Positions 1 through 5,510 are shown, counted from the first letter of the stretch. The stretch: 5,747 nt of DNA from an uncultured Faecalibacterium sp. (GCA_937915335.1 CALDLZ010000299.1:1-5747), one strand, 5' to 3'. Program-made: numbers and translations. Notes: generated from the sequence alone by a model not told the origin.

Positions 1-131
1 CCCGACTGGCCCACGATGGCAACGAACTCGCCTTTTTCTATTTTCATGGTGATGTGGTCGGCAGCCTTTACCGTGGTGTCGCCCATCTGGTAATACTTGC
101 AGACCGCGTCAAATTCGATCAGAGCGCTCAT
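1..131 (-). CDS. ABC transporter ATP-binding protein (MacB/LolD type), N-terminus only
   Basis: The first 43 codons of an ATPase are visible before the gene leaves the window. The protein begins MSALIEFDAVCKYYQMGD, continues with TTVKAADHITMKIEKGEF, and stops at VAIVGQS-G, the opening of a Walker A (P-loop) motif, usually GxSGSGKST. The A-loop-like aromatic (Tyr13/Tyr14) and the pattern 'Y..G...V.A.....I..GEFVAI.G.SG' are typical of MacB/LolD/FtsE-type ATPases that energise export by a separate FtsX-like permease. A good ribosome binding site (GGGAGG) lies just upstream, and the start is 12 bases after the stop of the adaptor gene, so the two are co-transcribed. The permease is expected downstream, outside the window, or fused to this ATPase. 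The family assignment is firm; the exact subfamily and the substrate are inference. Confidence 0.88.
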   Translation of the reverse strand, partial: MSALIEFDAVCKYYQMGDTTVKAADHITMKIEKGEFVAIVGQS

Positions 132-143
132 TCCATCCTCCCA

Positions 144-1775
144 TCAGAAGACCATCATGCTGCCATCGTCATAGTAGCTATCGCTGCTGACAGAATTGGG
201 ATCATAGCCGATGGTGTCGCCCTCCTGGATGCCGCTGACGATCTGAGTATAGTCGTCGTCGCTGACACCGGTCTTGACGGCCACATAGACGAATCCCTCG
301 GGTGCCTCCATGGTGGTATCGGCTTTGGAAGCACTGGGGGAATCCTGAGTCACCAGCACATAGCCGCCCCGGACGATGGCCGCGTTGGGCACGGTCAGGG
401 CATTGGCTGCTTCGGCCACCACGATCTCAGCGTTGGCGTTCATGCCGGGGCGCAGGCCGTCGATCTCGTCAATGCGGATGGTGACAGGGTAGGTCGTAGT
501 GCCGCCGTTGGAGGAGCCCTTCATGGAAACACGGGTCACGGTGCCCACATAGTTCTTATCCTGAACAGCATCAGCGGTGATCTGCACCTTCTGGCCCACG
601 GACAGAGAGCTGATCTGCAGCTCGTCCACATTGATGACCATTTCCAGATAGCTCAGGTCGTAGATAACGCAGAGGGTATCGCCGGATTTGACCGCGTCAC
701 CCACCTTGGCATCCTTTTCAATGATGGTACCGCTGATGGGAGAGGTGACGGTGTAGTTAGCCATGGTATCCTGCAGGTTCTGCATGGAGATCTCGGCACT
801 GCGCAGGGTCTCGGAGGCGGATTGGATGCTCTCGGTCAGGTCGTCACCGGACAGCTCGAGCAGGATATCGTCCTTGGAAACGCTCTGCCCCTCCTGCACA
901 TTGATGGAGGTCACGGTGCCCGCGGCCTGGGCGGTCAGGGTGCGCTCCGCCTGATAGCCGAAGGTGGCAGACCCAATGGAGCTGACCCCGTTGATGGAAG
1001 CAGTTGCCGCCTGGGCGGTGGTCAGGCCGCCCGCGTTCCGCACGGCGATGGTCACGGTGCGGGTGAGCAGGTTGCCGGTGCTCAGGGCATCGGTGCCGGT
1101 CACGCTGGTCACGGTGCCGTCCAGCTGCTCAAAGGTGCCGTCCAGCGTCACCTGCGCGGTCTGGCCCACACTGAAATTGGCAGCGTCTGCAGCCGGAAAT
1201 TCCAGCGTCAGCAGCATTCTGGAGCTGTCGCGGATAATTGCGACCTCCTGGCCGCTGGTCACCTCGTCGCCCTTGGCGACCTTCAGGGTGCTCACGGTGC
1301 CGTCCACCTCAGCGCGCACATACTGGCGGTCAACCGCCTTGTCGTAGCTGCGCTGAGCCTGCTGCATGGCGATCTCGGCCTTTTCAAAGTTGGTGGAAGC
1401 ATCAGAGCTGTCCAACGTGTAAAGGATGGTTCCCTCATCCAGGGTGTCGCCCTCCTCAAAATCGCTCGTAAGTACCTTTCCGTCCACCAGAGATTTCACG
1501 GTATAGGTATTGGCGGGGTTCAGGGTACCGGTGCCGCTCAAGGTATTGGAGACATCCCGCTTTTCGGGGGCAGCTTCCATATAATTGGCATCCACCACCA
1601 CAGTTTTATCCTTGGGCTTGAGCAGGAACACCCCGCCCACGACCACAACGCAGAGCACGGGCACAAGCCATTTCCAGTTCTTTTTCAGGAAGGGCACCGG
1701 GCCCTTGGCGGCTTGCGCGGCGGGCACTTCCGCAGCCGGGGTTCCTGCGCCGTCTTTCTTCTTGTTCCAGATCAT
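144..1775 (-). CDS. HlyD/MacA-family membrane-fusion adaptor with a duplicated lipoyl/barrel core
   Basis: This is the adaptor subunit of an ABC (MacAB-like) exporter. A lysine-rich cytoplasmic tail (about 1-35) leads into one membrane segment (about 37-53, WLVPVLCVVVVGGVFLL), so the protein is anchored with its bulk outside; there is no cleavable signal peptide. The outer part holds two copies of a lipoyl-hairpin-lipoyl plus beta-barrel core. Copy 1 covers about 92-270 (half-motifs VDGKVLTSDFEEGDTL and VDGTVSTLKVAKGDEV). Copy 2 covers about 281-460 (AAGTVTSINVQEGQSV and ISGTIIEKDAKVGDAV). A membrane-proximal domain with LTVPNAAIV follows at about 461-530, and the end is rich in Ser/Asp/Tyr. 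Two ATGs are adjacent. The Shine-Dalgarno GGAGG is only 3 bases from the first (1778) but 6 from the second (1775), so I chose the second; residue numbers here count from the first. At about 544 residues it is longer than a typical MacA (near 370), explained by the duplication. The family is firm; the substrate is unknown. Confidence 0.93.
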   Translation of the reverse strand: MIWNKKKDGAGTPAAEVPAAQAAKGPVPFLKKNWKWLVPVLCVVVVGGVFLLKPKDKTVVVDANYMEAAPEKRDVSNTLSGTGTLNPANTYTVKSLVDGKVLTSDFEEGDTLDEGTILYTLDSSDASTNFEKAEIAMQQAQRSYDKAVDRQYVRAEVDGTVSTLKVAKGDEVTSGQEVAIIRDSSRMLLTLEFPAADAANFSVGQTAQVTLDGTFEQLDGTVTSVTGTDALSTGNLLTRTVTIAVRNAGGLTTAQAATASINGVSSIGSATFGYQAERTLTAQAAGTVTSINVQEGQSVSKDDILLELSGDDLTESIQSASETLRSAEISMQNLQDTMANYTVTSPISGTIIEKDAKVGDAVKSGDTLCVIYDLSYLEMVINVDELQISSLSVGQKVQITADAVQDKNYVGTVTRVSMKGSSNGGTTTYPVTIRIDEIDGLRPGMNANAEIVVAEAANALTVPNAAIVRGGYVLVTQDSPSASKADTTMEAPEGFVYVAVKTGVSDDDYTQIVSGIQEGDTIGYDPNSVSSDSYYDDGSMMVF

Positions 1776-1780
1776 CATGT

Positions 1781-1786
1781 TCCTCC
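1781..1786 (-). promoter_or_regulatory. Ribosome binding site of the adaptor gene
   Basis: GGAGGA on the minus strand is followed by AC and then ATGATG. Spacing from the GGAGG core to the first ATG is 3 bases and to the second 6 bases, which favours initiation at the second ATG (1775). Confidence 0.8.
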
Positions 1787-1795
1787 TATCATACT

Positions 1796-1816
1796 CAGGC
1801 CCGCCGAGGCGGCCTG
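1796..1816 (-). other. GC-rich hairpin in the adaptor leader, just upstream of the ribosome binding site
   Basis: On the plus strand, CAGGCCCGCC and GGCGGCCTG are complementary except for one bulged C, with a 2-base GA between them in the DNA (so the inner pair or two must open to form a loop). It lies 9 bases upstream of the Shine-Dalgarno in the minus-strand transcript. No U-tract follows, so it is not a standard terminator. It could influence ribosome access or mRNA stability; this is inference. Confidence 0.5.
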
Positions 1817-1825
1817 TCAGATCCT

Positions 1826-1868
1826 ATCTATGTATAGATGTAGTGTATCGCATTTTAACCGGATACAC
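1826..1868. repeat. Two small dyads in the exporter leader (possible operator)
   Basis: Two inverted repeats lie close together. The first is ATCTAT-GT-ATAGAT (1826-1839), a perfect 6+6 dyad. The second is GTGTATC (1843-1849) with GATACAC (1862-1868), a perfect 7+7 dyad separated by 12 bases. Both lie between the minus-strand promoter (1914-1942) and the adaptor start, inside the predicted 5' leader. Short dyads in AT-rich DNA are often binding sites for TetR, MarR or GntR-type repressors, and exporter operons are often under such control, but no regulator gene is in the window, so the function is a guess. Confidence 0.35.
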
Positions 1869-1913
1869 AAGCGTCCAAATTTCGTTTCGACGTTTTTCAG
1901 ACAATTTTCACTC

Positions 1914-1942
1914 ATTATACCGGGTTTCCAGTGTTTCCGCAA
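1914..1942 (-). promoter_or_regulatory. Sigma-70-type promoter of the exporter operon
   Basis: On the minus strand, TTGCGG (-35, 1937-1942) is followed by a 17-base spacer and a perfect TATAAT (-10, 1914-1919). Transcription would start near 1907 and give a leader of about 130 bases before the adaptor gene. The perfect -10 and ideal spacing make this the best minus-strand promoter in the intergenic region; the -35 box matches consensus only in its first three bases. Confidence 0.65.
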
Positions 1943-1994
1943 GATTCAGGCCGAAAATAAGACAGGCCGGGGCAATTGTCTCATCCCAATATGA

Positions 1995-2027
1995 TTGTAA
2001 ACCTTTATGCGAATCAAAAGTTGACCT
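1995..2027 (+). promoter_or_regulatory. BirA (biotin repressor) operator upstream of bioY
   Basis: The left half-site TTGTAAACC (1995-2003) is identical to the left half of the known BirA signal, TTGTAAACC-N14/16-GGTTTACAA. After exactly 15 bases comes AGTTGACCT (2019-2027), which keeps GTT-AC of the right half. The right half overlaps the -35 box of the bioY promoter (2021-2026), the right place for a repressor to block RNA polymerase. Biotinyl-AMP-loaded BirA should bind here when biotin is plentiful and shut off bioY. Consensus and regulatory logic are established knowledge; occupancy is inferred. The birA gene is not in the window. Confidence 0.75.
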
Positions 2028-2049
2028 TTCTGCCGCTTTCTGTTTTAAT
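2021..2049 (+). promoter_or_regulatory. bioY: Sigma-70-type promoter of bioY
   Basis: TTGACC (-35, 2021-2026) is followed by a 17-base spacer and TTTAAT (-10, 2044-2049). Each box matches five of six consensus bases. The start of transcription would be near 2056, giving a short leader of about 33 bases that leaves no room for a riboswitch. The -35 box lies in the right arm of the BirA operator. Confidence 0.7.
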
Positions 2050-2075
2050 CGAGATGTCGTTTGTACCAAAATTAG

Positions 2076-2081
2076 AGGAGG
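2076..2081 (+). promoter_or_regulatory. bioY: Ribosome binding site that fixes the bioY start
   Basis: AGGAGG lies 7 bases before the ATG at 2089. The reading frame stays open far upstream, through the promoter and into the antisense of the adaptor gene, so this site and the promoter position decide the start. Confidence 0.85.
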
Positions 2082-2088
2082 ATCTTCC

Positions 2089-2643
2089 ATGAATCAGACT
2101 ACCAGTAAATTCTCAGTGCGCGATCTCTGCTATGCGGGCCTGTTCGCCGCCGTCATCGCCGTGATGGCACAGATCTCCATTCCCATGCCGCTGGGCGTGC
2201 CCATGACCATGCAGACCTTTGCCATCACGCTGGCCGCTGTGGTACTGGGCTCCAAGCTGTCCGCCATTGCTTCCCTCGTCTACCTGCTGCTGGGCGCTGT
2301 GGGCGTGCCGGTGCTGGCCAACTTCTCCGGCGGCATCGACAAGTTCGTGGGCCCCACCGGCGGCTTCCTGATTTCCTTTCCCATCATGGCCTACATCATC
2401 GGTCTGGGTGTGGAGCACCGGAACGCCTTTAAGGGGGCCTTCCCTGCGGCTGTCATCGTGGGCACCGTGGTCAACTACATCGTGGGCGTCATCATGTTCG
2501 TGATCGTTGCCCACAGCACCGTGGCTGTGGCCGTCTCTGCCTGCGTCGTTCCCTTCATCCCCACCGCCATCATCAAGGCCGTGCTGGCTTCCATGCTGGG
2601 CCTGAACATTCGGAAACGCATTCCGGGGCTGCGCAAGGCATGA
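2089..2643 (+). CDS. bioY: BioY, substrate-binding (S) component of an ECF biotin transporter
   Basis: This 184-residue membrane protein binds and imports biotin, normally together with the shared EcfA/EcfA'/EcfT energising module, which is not in this window. About six hydrophobic segments are visible. BioY hallmarks include SIPMPLGVPMTMQTF (about 30-44), the LLLGAVGVPVLANFSGG stretch (66-82), GPTGGFLISFP (88-98) and GTVVNYIVG (125-133). The length is normal for the family. The C-terminal motif, usually P-x-D-x-x-K, reads PFIPTAIIKAVLA here: Lys163 is kept but the residue three before it is Ala160 instead of the usual Asp, which was implicated in biotin binding in studied BioY proteins. The upstream BirA operator independently supports a biotin role. 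It is the first gene of a two-gene unit, overlapping the DUF1284 gene by 4 bases. Confidence 0.95.
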   Translation: MNQTTSKFSVRDLCYAGLFAAVIAVMAQISIPMPLGVPMTMQTFAITLAAVVLGSKLSAIASLVYLLLGAVGVPVLANFSGGIDKFVGPTGGFLISFPIMAYIIGLGVEHRNAFKGAFPAAVIVGTVVNYIVGVIMFVIVAHSTVAVAVSACVVPFIPTAIIKAVLASMLGLNIRKRIPGLRKA

Positions 2644-3044
2644 GCATCGTACTGCGTCCGCACCATCTGCTCTGCACACAGGGCTATTCCGGCCACGGCT
2701 ATGATAACGCGTTCGTGGAGCACATGAACGATGTGGTCCACCAGCTGCGGGAGGTACCAGGGACAAAAATCCAGCTCACTTTCTCCACCGATACCCTCTG
2801 TTCCTGCTGCCCCAACAAGCTGGGCACCGACCTCTGCGACACCCAGGAAAAGGTCAAGCGCTATGACCGCAAGACCGTGGAATACTTCGGGCTGGAGGAA
2901 AAGGAATATGATTACCAGACCCTGATCCGCGAGATCGATGCCAAGGCCACCCCCGAGATGCTGGCCGATATCTGCCGGGACTGCTCCTGGTTCCCGATCA
3001 GCGCCTGCTGTAAGAACATCTGCGAGGGGAAATATATTAAATAA
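2640..3044 (+). CDS. DUF1284 family cysteine-rich protein
   Basis: This 134-residue soluble protein begins SIVLRPHHLLCTQGYSGHGY, the signature of DUF1284 (COG3543), whose function is not established. It has ten cysteines: Cys12 next to His8/His9, Cys54, Cys56 and Cys57 (LCSCCPN), Cys66, Cys112 and Cys115 (CRDCSWF), and Cys123, Cys124 and Cys128 (CCKNIC). This pattern suggests an Fe-S cluster or another bound metal. There is no signal peptide or membrane segment, so it is likely cytoplasmic. Its ATG overlaps the bioY stop codon (ATGA), so it is translationally coupled to bioY and falls under the same BirA-controlled promoter. A role linked to biotin uptake or use is inferred from this context only. 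The length fits the family and the gene appears intact. Confidence 0.9.
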   Translation: MSIVLRPHHLLCTQGYSGHGYDNAFVEHMNDVVHQLREVPGTKIQLTFSTDTLCSCCPNKLGTDLCDTQEKVKRYDRKTVEYFGLEEKEYDYQTLIREIDAKATPEMLADICRDCSWFPISACCKNICEGKYIK

Positions 3045-3064
3045 GAGGTTCTTTCCGTATAACA

Positions 3065-3113
3065 GAACCGCCGCCGTGTGCTCGTTTGAGCTGCACGGCG
3101 GCGGTTCATTTTT
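3065..3113 (+). terminator. Strong intrinsic terminator between convergent genes
   Basis: GAACCGCCGCCGTG (3065-3078) and its exact complement (3094-3107) form a 14-bp perfect stem. An inner GCTC/GAGC stem closes a GTTT loop. ATTTTTC follows on the plus strand, so this ends the bioY-DUF1284 transcript. The minus-strand NusG_II gene ends at 3115, right beside it, so the hairpin probably serves that transcript too, but the minus-strand tail (TGTTATAC) is a poorer U-tract. Confidence 0.9.
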
Positions 3114-3114
3114 C

Positions 3115-3486
3115 TTATTCTTCTGCGGCTTCCTCTGCGGCCGTCACGGTCACATAGACCCCGGCGGGGACGCAGGCGGCCCAGGCATCCTGCTCGCTCA
3201 GCCAGCCGAATTGCTCGCACACATGGTCCGGGCACTGACTGTCGCGAAAGGCGATGGCCCCATCTTTTACCTGCAGATGCACGATGTAATCCCCCACATC
3301 ATACAGGTAATCGTAATCTTTATCCAGCGGAAGCGTCTCGGTGATGCCGCCACCGAAATCGACCACAGCCACCATAGGCTCCGCTTTTGCGGTGTTGGCA
3401 CGGTACAGCACGAACAGAAGTGCCGCCGCAGCCAGCACCACAGCCGCAAAGATCAGGTTTTTCTGCCAGGTTTTCAGGCGTTTCAT
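3115..3486 (-). CDS. Membrane-anchored NusG domain II (NusG_II) protein
   Basis: This 123-residue protein has a basic N-terminus (MKRLKTWQK), one hydrophobic segment (about 11-28) and an outward-facing NusG_II-like domain (about 38-115). The family's characteristic stretch reads FRDSQCPDHVCEQFGWLS followed by AACVPAGVYV; Cys85 and Cys90 lie in C-P-D-x-x-C and Cys105 in the A-C-V-P element. Despite the name, these stand-alone proteins are not transcription factors; they often occur beside flavin-based or quinone-linked membrane redox genes in Firmicutes, and their job is not settled. Its ATG overlaps the stop of the reductase gene by 4 bases (ATGA), so both proteins come from one transcript with coupled translation. 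The two close cysteines facing outward could be redox-active or bind a metal; that is inference. The protein ends in an acidic AAEEAAEE tail. Confidence 0.88.
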   Translation of the reverse strand: MKRLKTWQKNLIFAAVVLAAAALLFVLYRANTAKAEPMVAVVDFGGGITETLPLDKDYDYLYDVGDYIVHLQVKDGAIAFRDSQCPDHVCEQFGWLSEQDAWAACVPAGVYVTVTAAEEAAEE

Positions 3487-5402
3487 GCAGCGTACTCGCT
3501 TGCAGCAGCACCAGCGATCCGGCCAAAGACAACAAAGTCAGAGACAGCGTTACCGCCCAGACGGTTTGCACCGTGGACACCGCCGGTCACCTCACCTGCC
3601 GCGAACAGACCGGGGATGATCTCACCGTTCTCATTCAGCACTTCGGTGTTGGTGTTGATCTTCAGGCCGCCCATGGTGTGGTGAACACCAGCGGTAACCT
3701 TGATGGCGTAATAAGGAGCCGTGTCCAGAGCATTGGCAAAGCTGGTGCGGCCAAAGTCGGGATCGTTCTTATTCGCAACACAGTTGTTCCAGTTTGCCAT
3801 GGTCTCGGCAAAGGCAGCCTCATCGACATCCATAACCTGTGCCAGCTCTTCATAGGTCTGGCCCTCCACGGTGTAGCCCTTCTTGATGTAGCCCTGGATG
3901 ACGCTGGAAGCATCCACCATCTTCTGATCCACGATCAGCCAGCTATAACTGCCGGTCTGTGCAATCTCGGCGGCAGAGACAACGTCACGTGTGCCGACTT
4001 CATCGATGAAGCGCTTGCCCTCGGCATTGACCAGAATTGCGCCATCACCACGCAGACCCTCCGTGATCAGCGCGGCGGTATCAGCCTGAACGGTGGGGTG
4101 GATCTGAATCTGGTCCATATCCACAGTTGCAGCGCCCAGAGCCTGCGCCATCTCAATGCCCTGACCCTGAATGCCGGGGGCGTTGGTGGTCATAAAGCCC
4201 TTCAGCTCGGGCTTGTACTTGACGACCATATCCAGATTTGCGCCGAAGCCGCCGGTAGTCAGAACCACAGCCTTGGCATTGATGGTGATGGTCTCACCGG
4301 AAGCACCGGTTGCCTTGATGCCAACAGCAGCGCCGTTGTCATCGGTCAGGATCTCGGTAGCGGTGGTGTTCAGCATCATCTGAACGCCAGCCTTCTCGCA
4401 GTCCTCCTCCAGCAGGGGCACCATGTAAGCGCCGACGGAAACGACCTTGCCGTCGCCGTCCACAGGACGGTGGATGCGCTTGACGGACGCGCCGCCAAAG
4501 CTGGAAACATTGTGCAGGGTAATGCCGTTCTCTTCCAGCCAGTCGATGGCATCCGCGGAGTTAGAGCACAGGGTCTCGACCAGAGCGGGGTCGTTGATGC
4601 CCTTGCCGCCGATCATGGTATCCAGCTCCATCAGCTCAACGCTGTCGAAGTAGCCGGTGGGGTTTGCCTGGTAGGCAGCCCACTGGTCAGCAACGGTAGC
4701 AGCCAGAGCGGTGATGGTCTCGTTGTCAGCGTAGTTGTCAGCAGCGGCCTTCAGGGTCTTCTCGACACCAGCGCCCTCGTCGAACTCGTTCTCGTCCTGA
4801 TAGACAGTCTTGGCAGCGTTCATGCCGCCGGTAGCACGGACGGAGTTGCCGCCTACCATGGACTGGCTCTCAACGATGATGACACTCTTGCCCTCGCTGG
4901 TAGCAGTCAGAGCGGCAGTCATACCTGCGCCGCCTGCGCCCACGATGACGATGTCGGTATCAACGGTGGAATCCTCAGCGGGTTCGGCACCGTTCTCCGC
5001 AGCGGTCTGGAAATCCTCGGGGTTCAGACCAGCAGCGGTGATGGCAGCAGCGGCTGCCTCCTTGATAGCGTCGGAGGTGATGGTTGCACCGGAAACGCCA
5101 TCCACTGCGATGCTGCCACTCTCGGCGATCTCACCGGGCAGCTGTTCAATGGCCTTGGAGCCCACGCCCTCGGTCTCATCGGCACCCTCAGCGGTGCAGC
5201 CGGTGATCTTGCCGTCGGTCAGGGTCAGGGTGACGGACACATCGCCGCCAAAGCCTTTGGCGGTGCCGGTAAAGTCACCAGAAGCGCCCTCGCCGGTGGT
5301 GGCGGCGGGCTTGCTGCCGCAGCCGTAGCCCAGCAGGCTCACTGCAACGACAGCGGCCATGGCCAGCGCTGCAATGCTCTGTTTCATTTTTGCGTTTTTC
5401 AT
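3483..5402 (-). CDS. Secreted FMN-binding, FAD-dependent fumarate-reductase-like protein (flavocytochrome c family, no haem domain)
   Basis: This 639-residue exported oxidoreductase has a signal segment (1-27) ending in LLGYGC, with Cys28 as the likely lipid-anchored residue. An FMN-binding domain follows (about 44-124) with DGVSGATITSDAI; Thr107 in SGAT is the residue expected to be flavinylated by ApbE. An acidic linker leads to the FAD domain, starting at DIVIVGAGGAGMTAA (Gly155, Gly157, Gly160) with Glu178 for the ribose. Counterparts of the Shewanella Fcc3 active site can be seen: His435 (IHPT), Thr447-Glu448 (ITE), Arg472 (GTRD, the proton donor), His575 (HHTMGG) and Arg614 (GANRLGG). 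No CxxCH haem motif is present, so electrons probably come through the FMN. The ITE triad resembles fumarate reductase more than urocanate reductase (ITY), but other acids such as methacrylate cannot be excluded. The ribosome binding site (AAGGAA, 5414-5419) is 11 bases from the ATG, slightly far. Coupled to the NusG_II gene by a 4-base overlap. Confidence 0.93.
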   Translation of the reverse strand: MKNAKMKQSIAALAMAAVVAVSLLGYGCGSKPAATTGEGASGDFTGTAKGFGGDVSVTLTLTDGKITGCTAEGADETEGVGSKAIEQLPGEIAESGSIAVDGVSGATITSDAIKEAAAAAITAAGLNPEDFQTAAENGAEPAEDSTVDTDIVIVGAGGAGMTAALTATSEGKSVIIVESQSMVGGNSVRATGGMNAAKTVYQDENEFDEGAGVEKTLKAAADNYADNETITALAATVADQWAAYQANPTGYFDSVELMELDTMIGGKGINDPALVETLCSNSADAIDWLEENGITLHNVSSFGGASVKRIHRPVDGDGKVVSVGAYMVPLLEEDCEKAGVQMMLNTTATEILTDDNGAAVGIKATGASGETITINAKAVVLTTGGFGANLDMVVKYKPELKGFMTTNAPGIQGQGIEMAQALGAATVDMDQIQIHPTVQADTAALITEGLRGDGAILVNAEGKRFIDEVGTRDVVSAAEIAQTGSYSWLIVDQKMVDASSVIQGYIKKGYTVEGQTYEELAQVMDVDEAAFAETMANWNNCVANKNDPDFGRTSFANALDTAPYYAIKVTAGVHHTMGGLKINTNTEVLNENGEIIPGLFAAGEVTGGVHGANRLGGNAVSDFVVFGRIAGAAASEYAA

Positions 5403-5473
5403 TGTTCTTCTTGTTCCTTCTCAATTGAAGCAATTTTACAGACAAGTTAGTCTGCACGAACACATCTCAGCAT
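5403..5473 (-). other. Leader region of the reductase operon
   Basis: This short region must contain the promoter because a terminator precedes it. The only -10-like sequence I see is TAAAAT on the minus strand (5431-5436), with no convincing -35 box. A 5+5 dyad, CAGAC-N6-GTCTG (5439-5454), lies where a -35 to -10 spacer would be and could be an operator. I see no riboswitch-sized structure. Confidence 0.3.
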
Positions 5474-5510
5474 AAAAAGGGGACTACCCATTCGGAAGGC
5501 AGCCCCCTTT
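5474..5510 (-). terminator. Intrinsic terminator of the upstream minus-strand gene
   Basis: Read on the minus strand, AAAGGGGGCTGCC pairs with GGGTAGTCCCCTTT, including G-U pairs, to form a stem of about 13-14 bp with a short loop, and the transcript then runs into TTTTTATG. It follows the stop of the gene at 5533 by 22 bases. It separates that gene from the reductase operon, which therefore needs its own promoter. Confidence 0.85.

Noticed and set aside
1894..1910. A direct repeat of TTTTCA with an 11-base period near the exporter transcription start
   Set aside because: Two six-base AT-rich copies are easily produced by chance in this AT-rich stretch; only the helical spacing is suggestive, which is not enough to call an operator.
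54..1994. A plus-strand open frame of 646 codons opposite the adaptor gene
   Set aside because: It is antisense to a clear HlyD/MacA-family gene, its translation is a Gly/His/Leu/Val-rich string with no family resemblance, and it has no ribosome binding site. Biased codon use in the real gene keeps the opposite frame open.
1585..2088. An upstream extension of the bioY reading frame
   Set aside because: It runs through the adaptor antisense, the BirA operator and the bioY promoter. The ribosome binding site at 2076-2081 and BioY family length fix the start at 2089.
1779..2088. A riboswitch in the divergent intergenic region
   Set aside because: The bioY leader is only about 33 bases, and the exporter leader shows hairpins but no conserved riboswitch core that I recognise. 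Biotin control is explained by the BirA operator.
2113..2766. A minus-strand open frame of 217 codons opposite bioY
   Set aside because: Its translation is dominated by His, Gly, Asp and Gln with no recognisable domain, as expected for the complement of a hydrophobic membrane protein gene.
3387..5450. A plus-strand open frame of 687 codons opposite the reductase and NusG_II genes
   Set aside because: It crosses two real genes on the other strand and encodes a low-complexity Gly/His/Leu/Val-rich product. The reductase on the minus strand has all its catalytic motifs, so this is a codon-bias shadow.
5456..5500. A reductase promoter formed by TTCCGA and TATGCT on the minus strand
   Set aside because: Spacing is 17 bases, but the boxes match consensus poorly and lie inside the terminator stem and its T-tract, where base composition alone explains the match.
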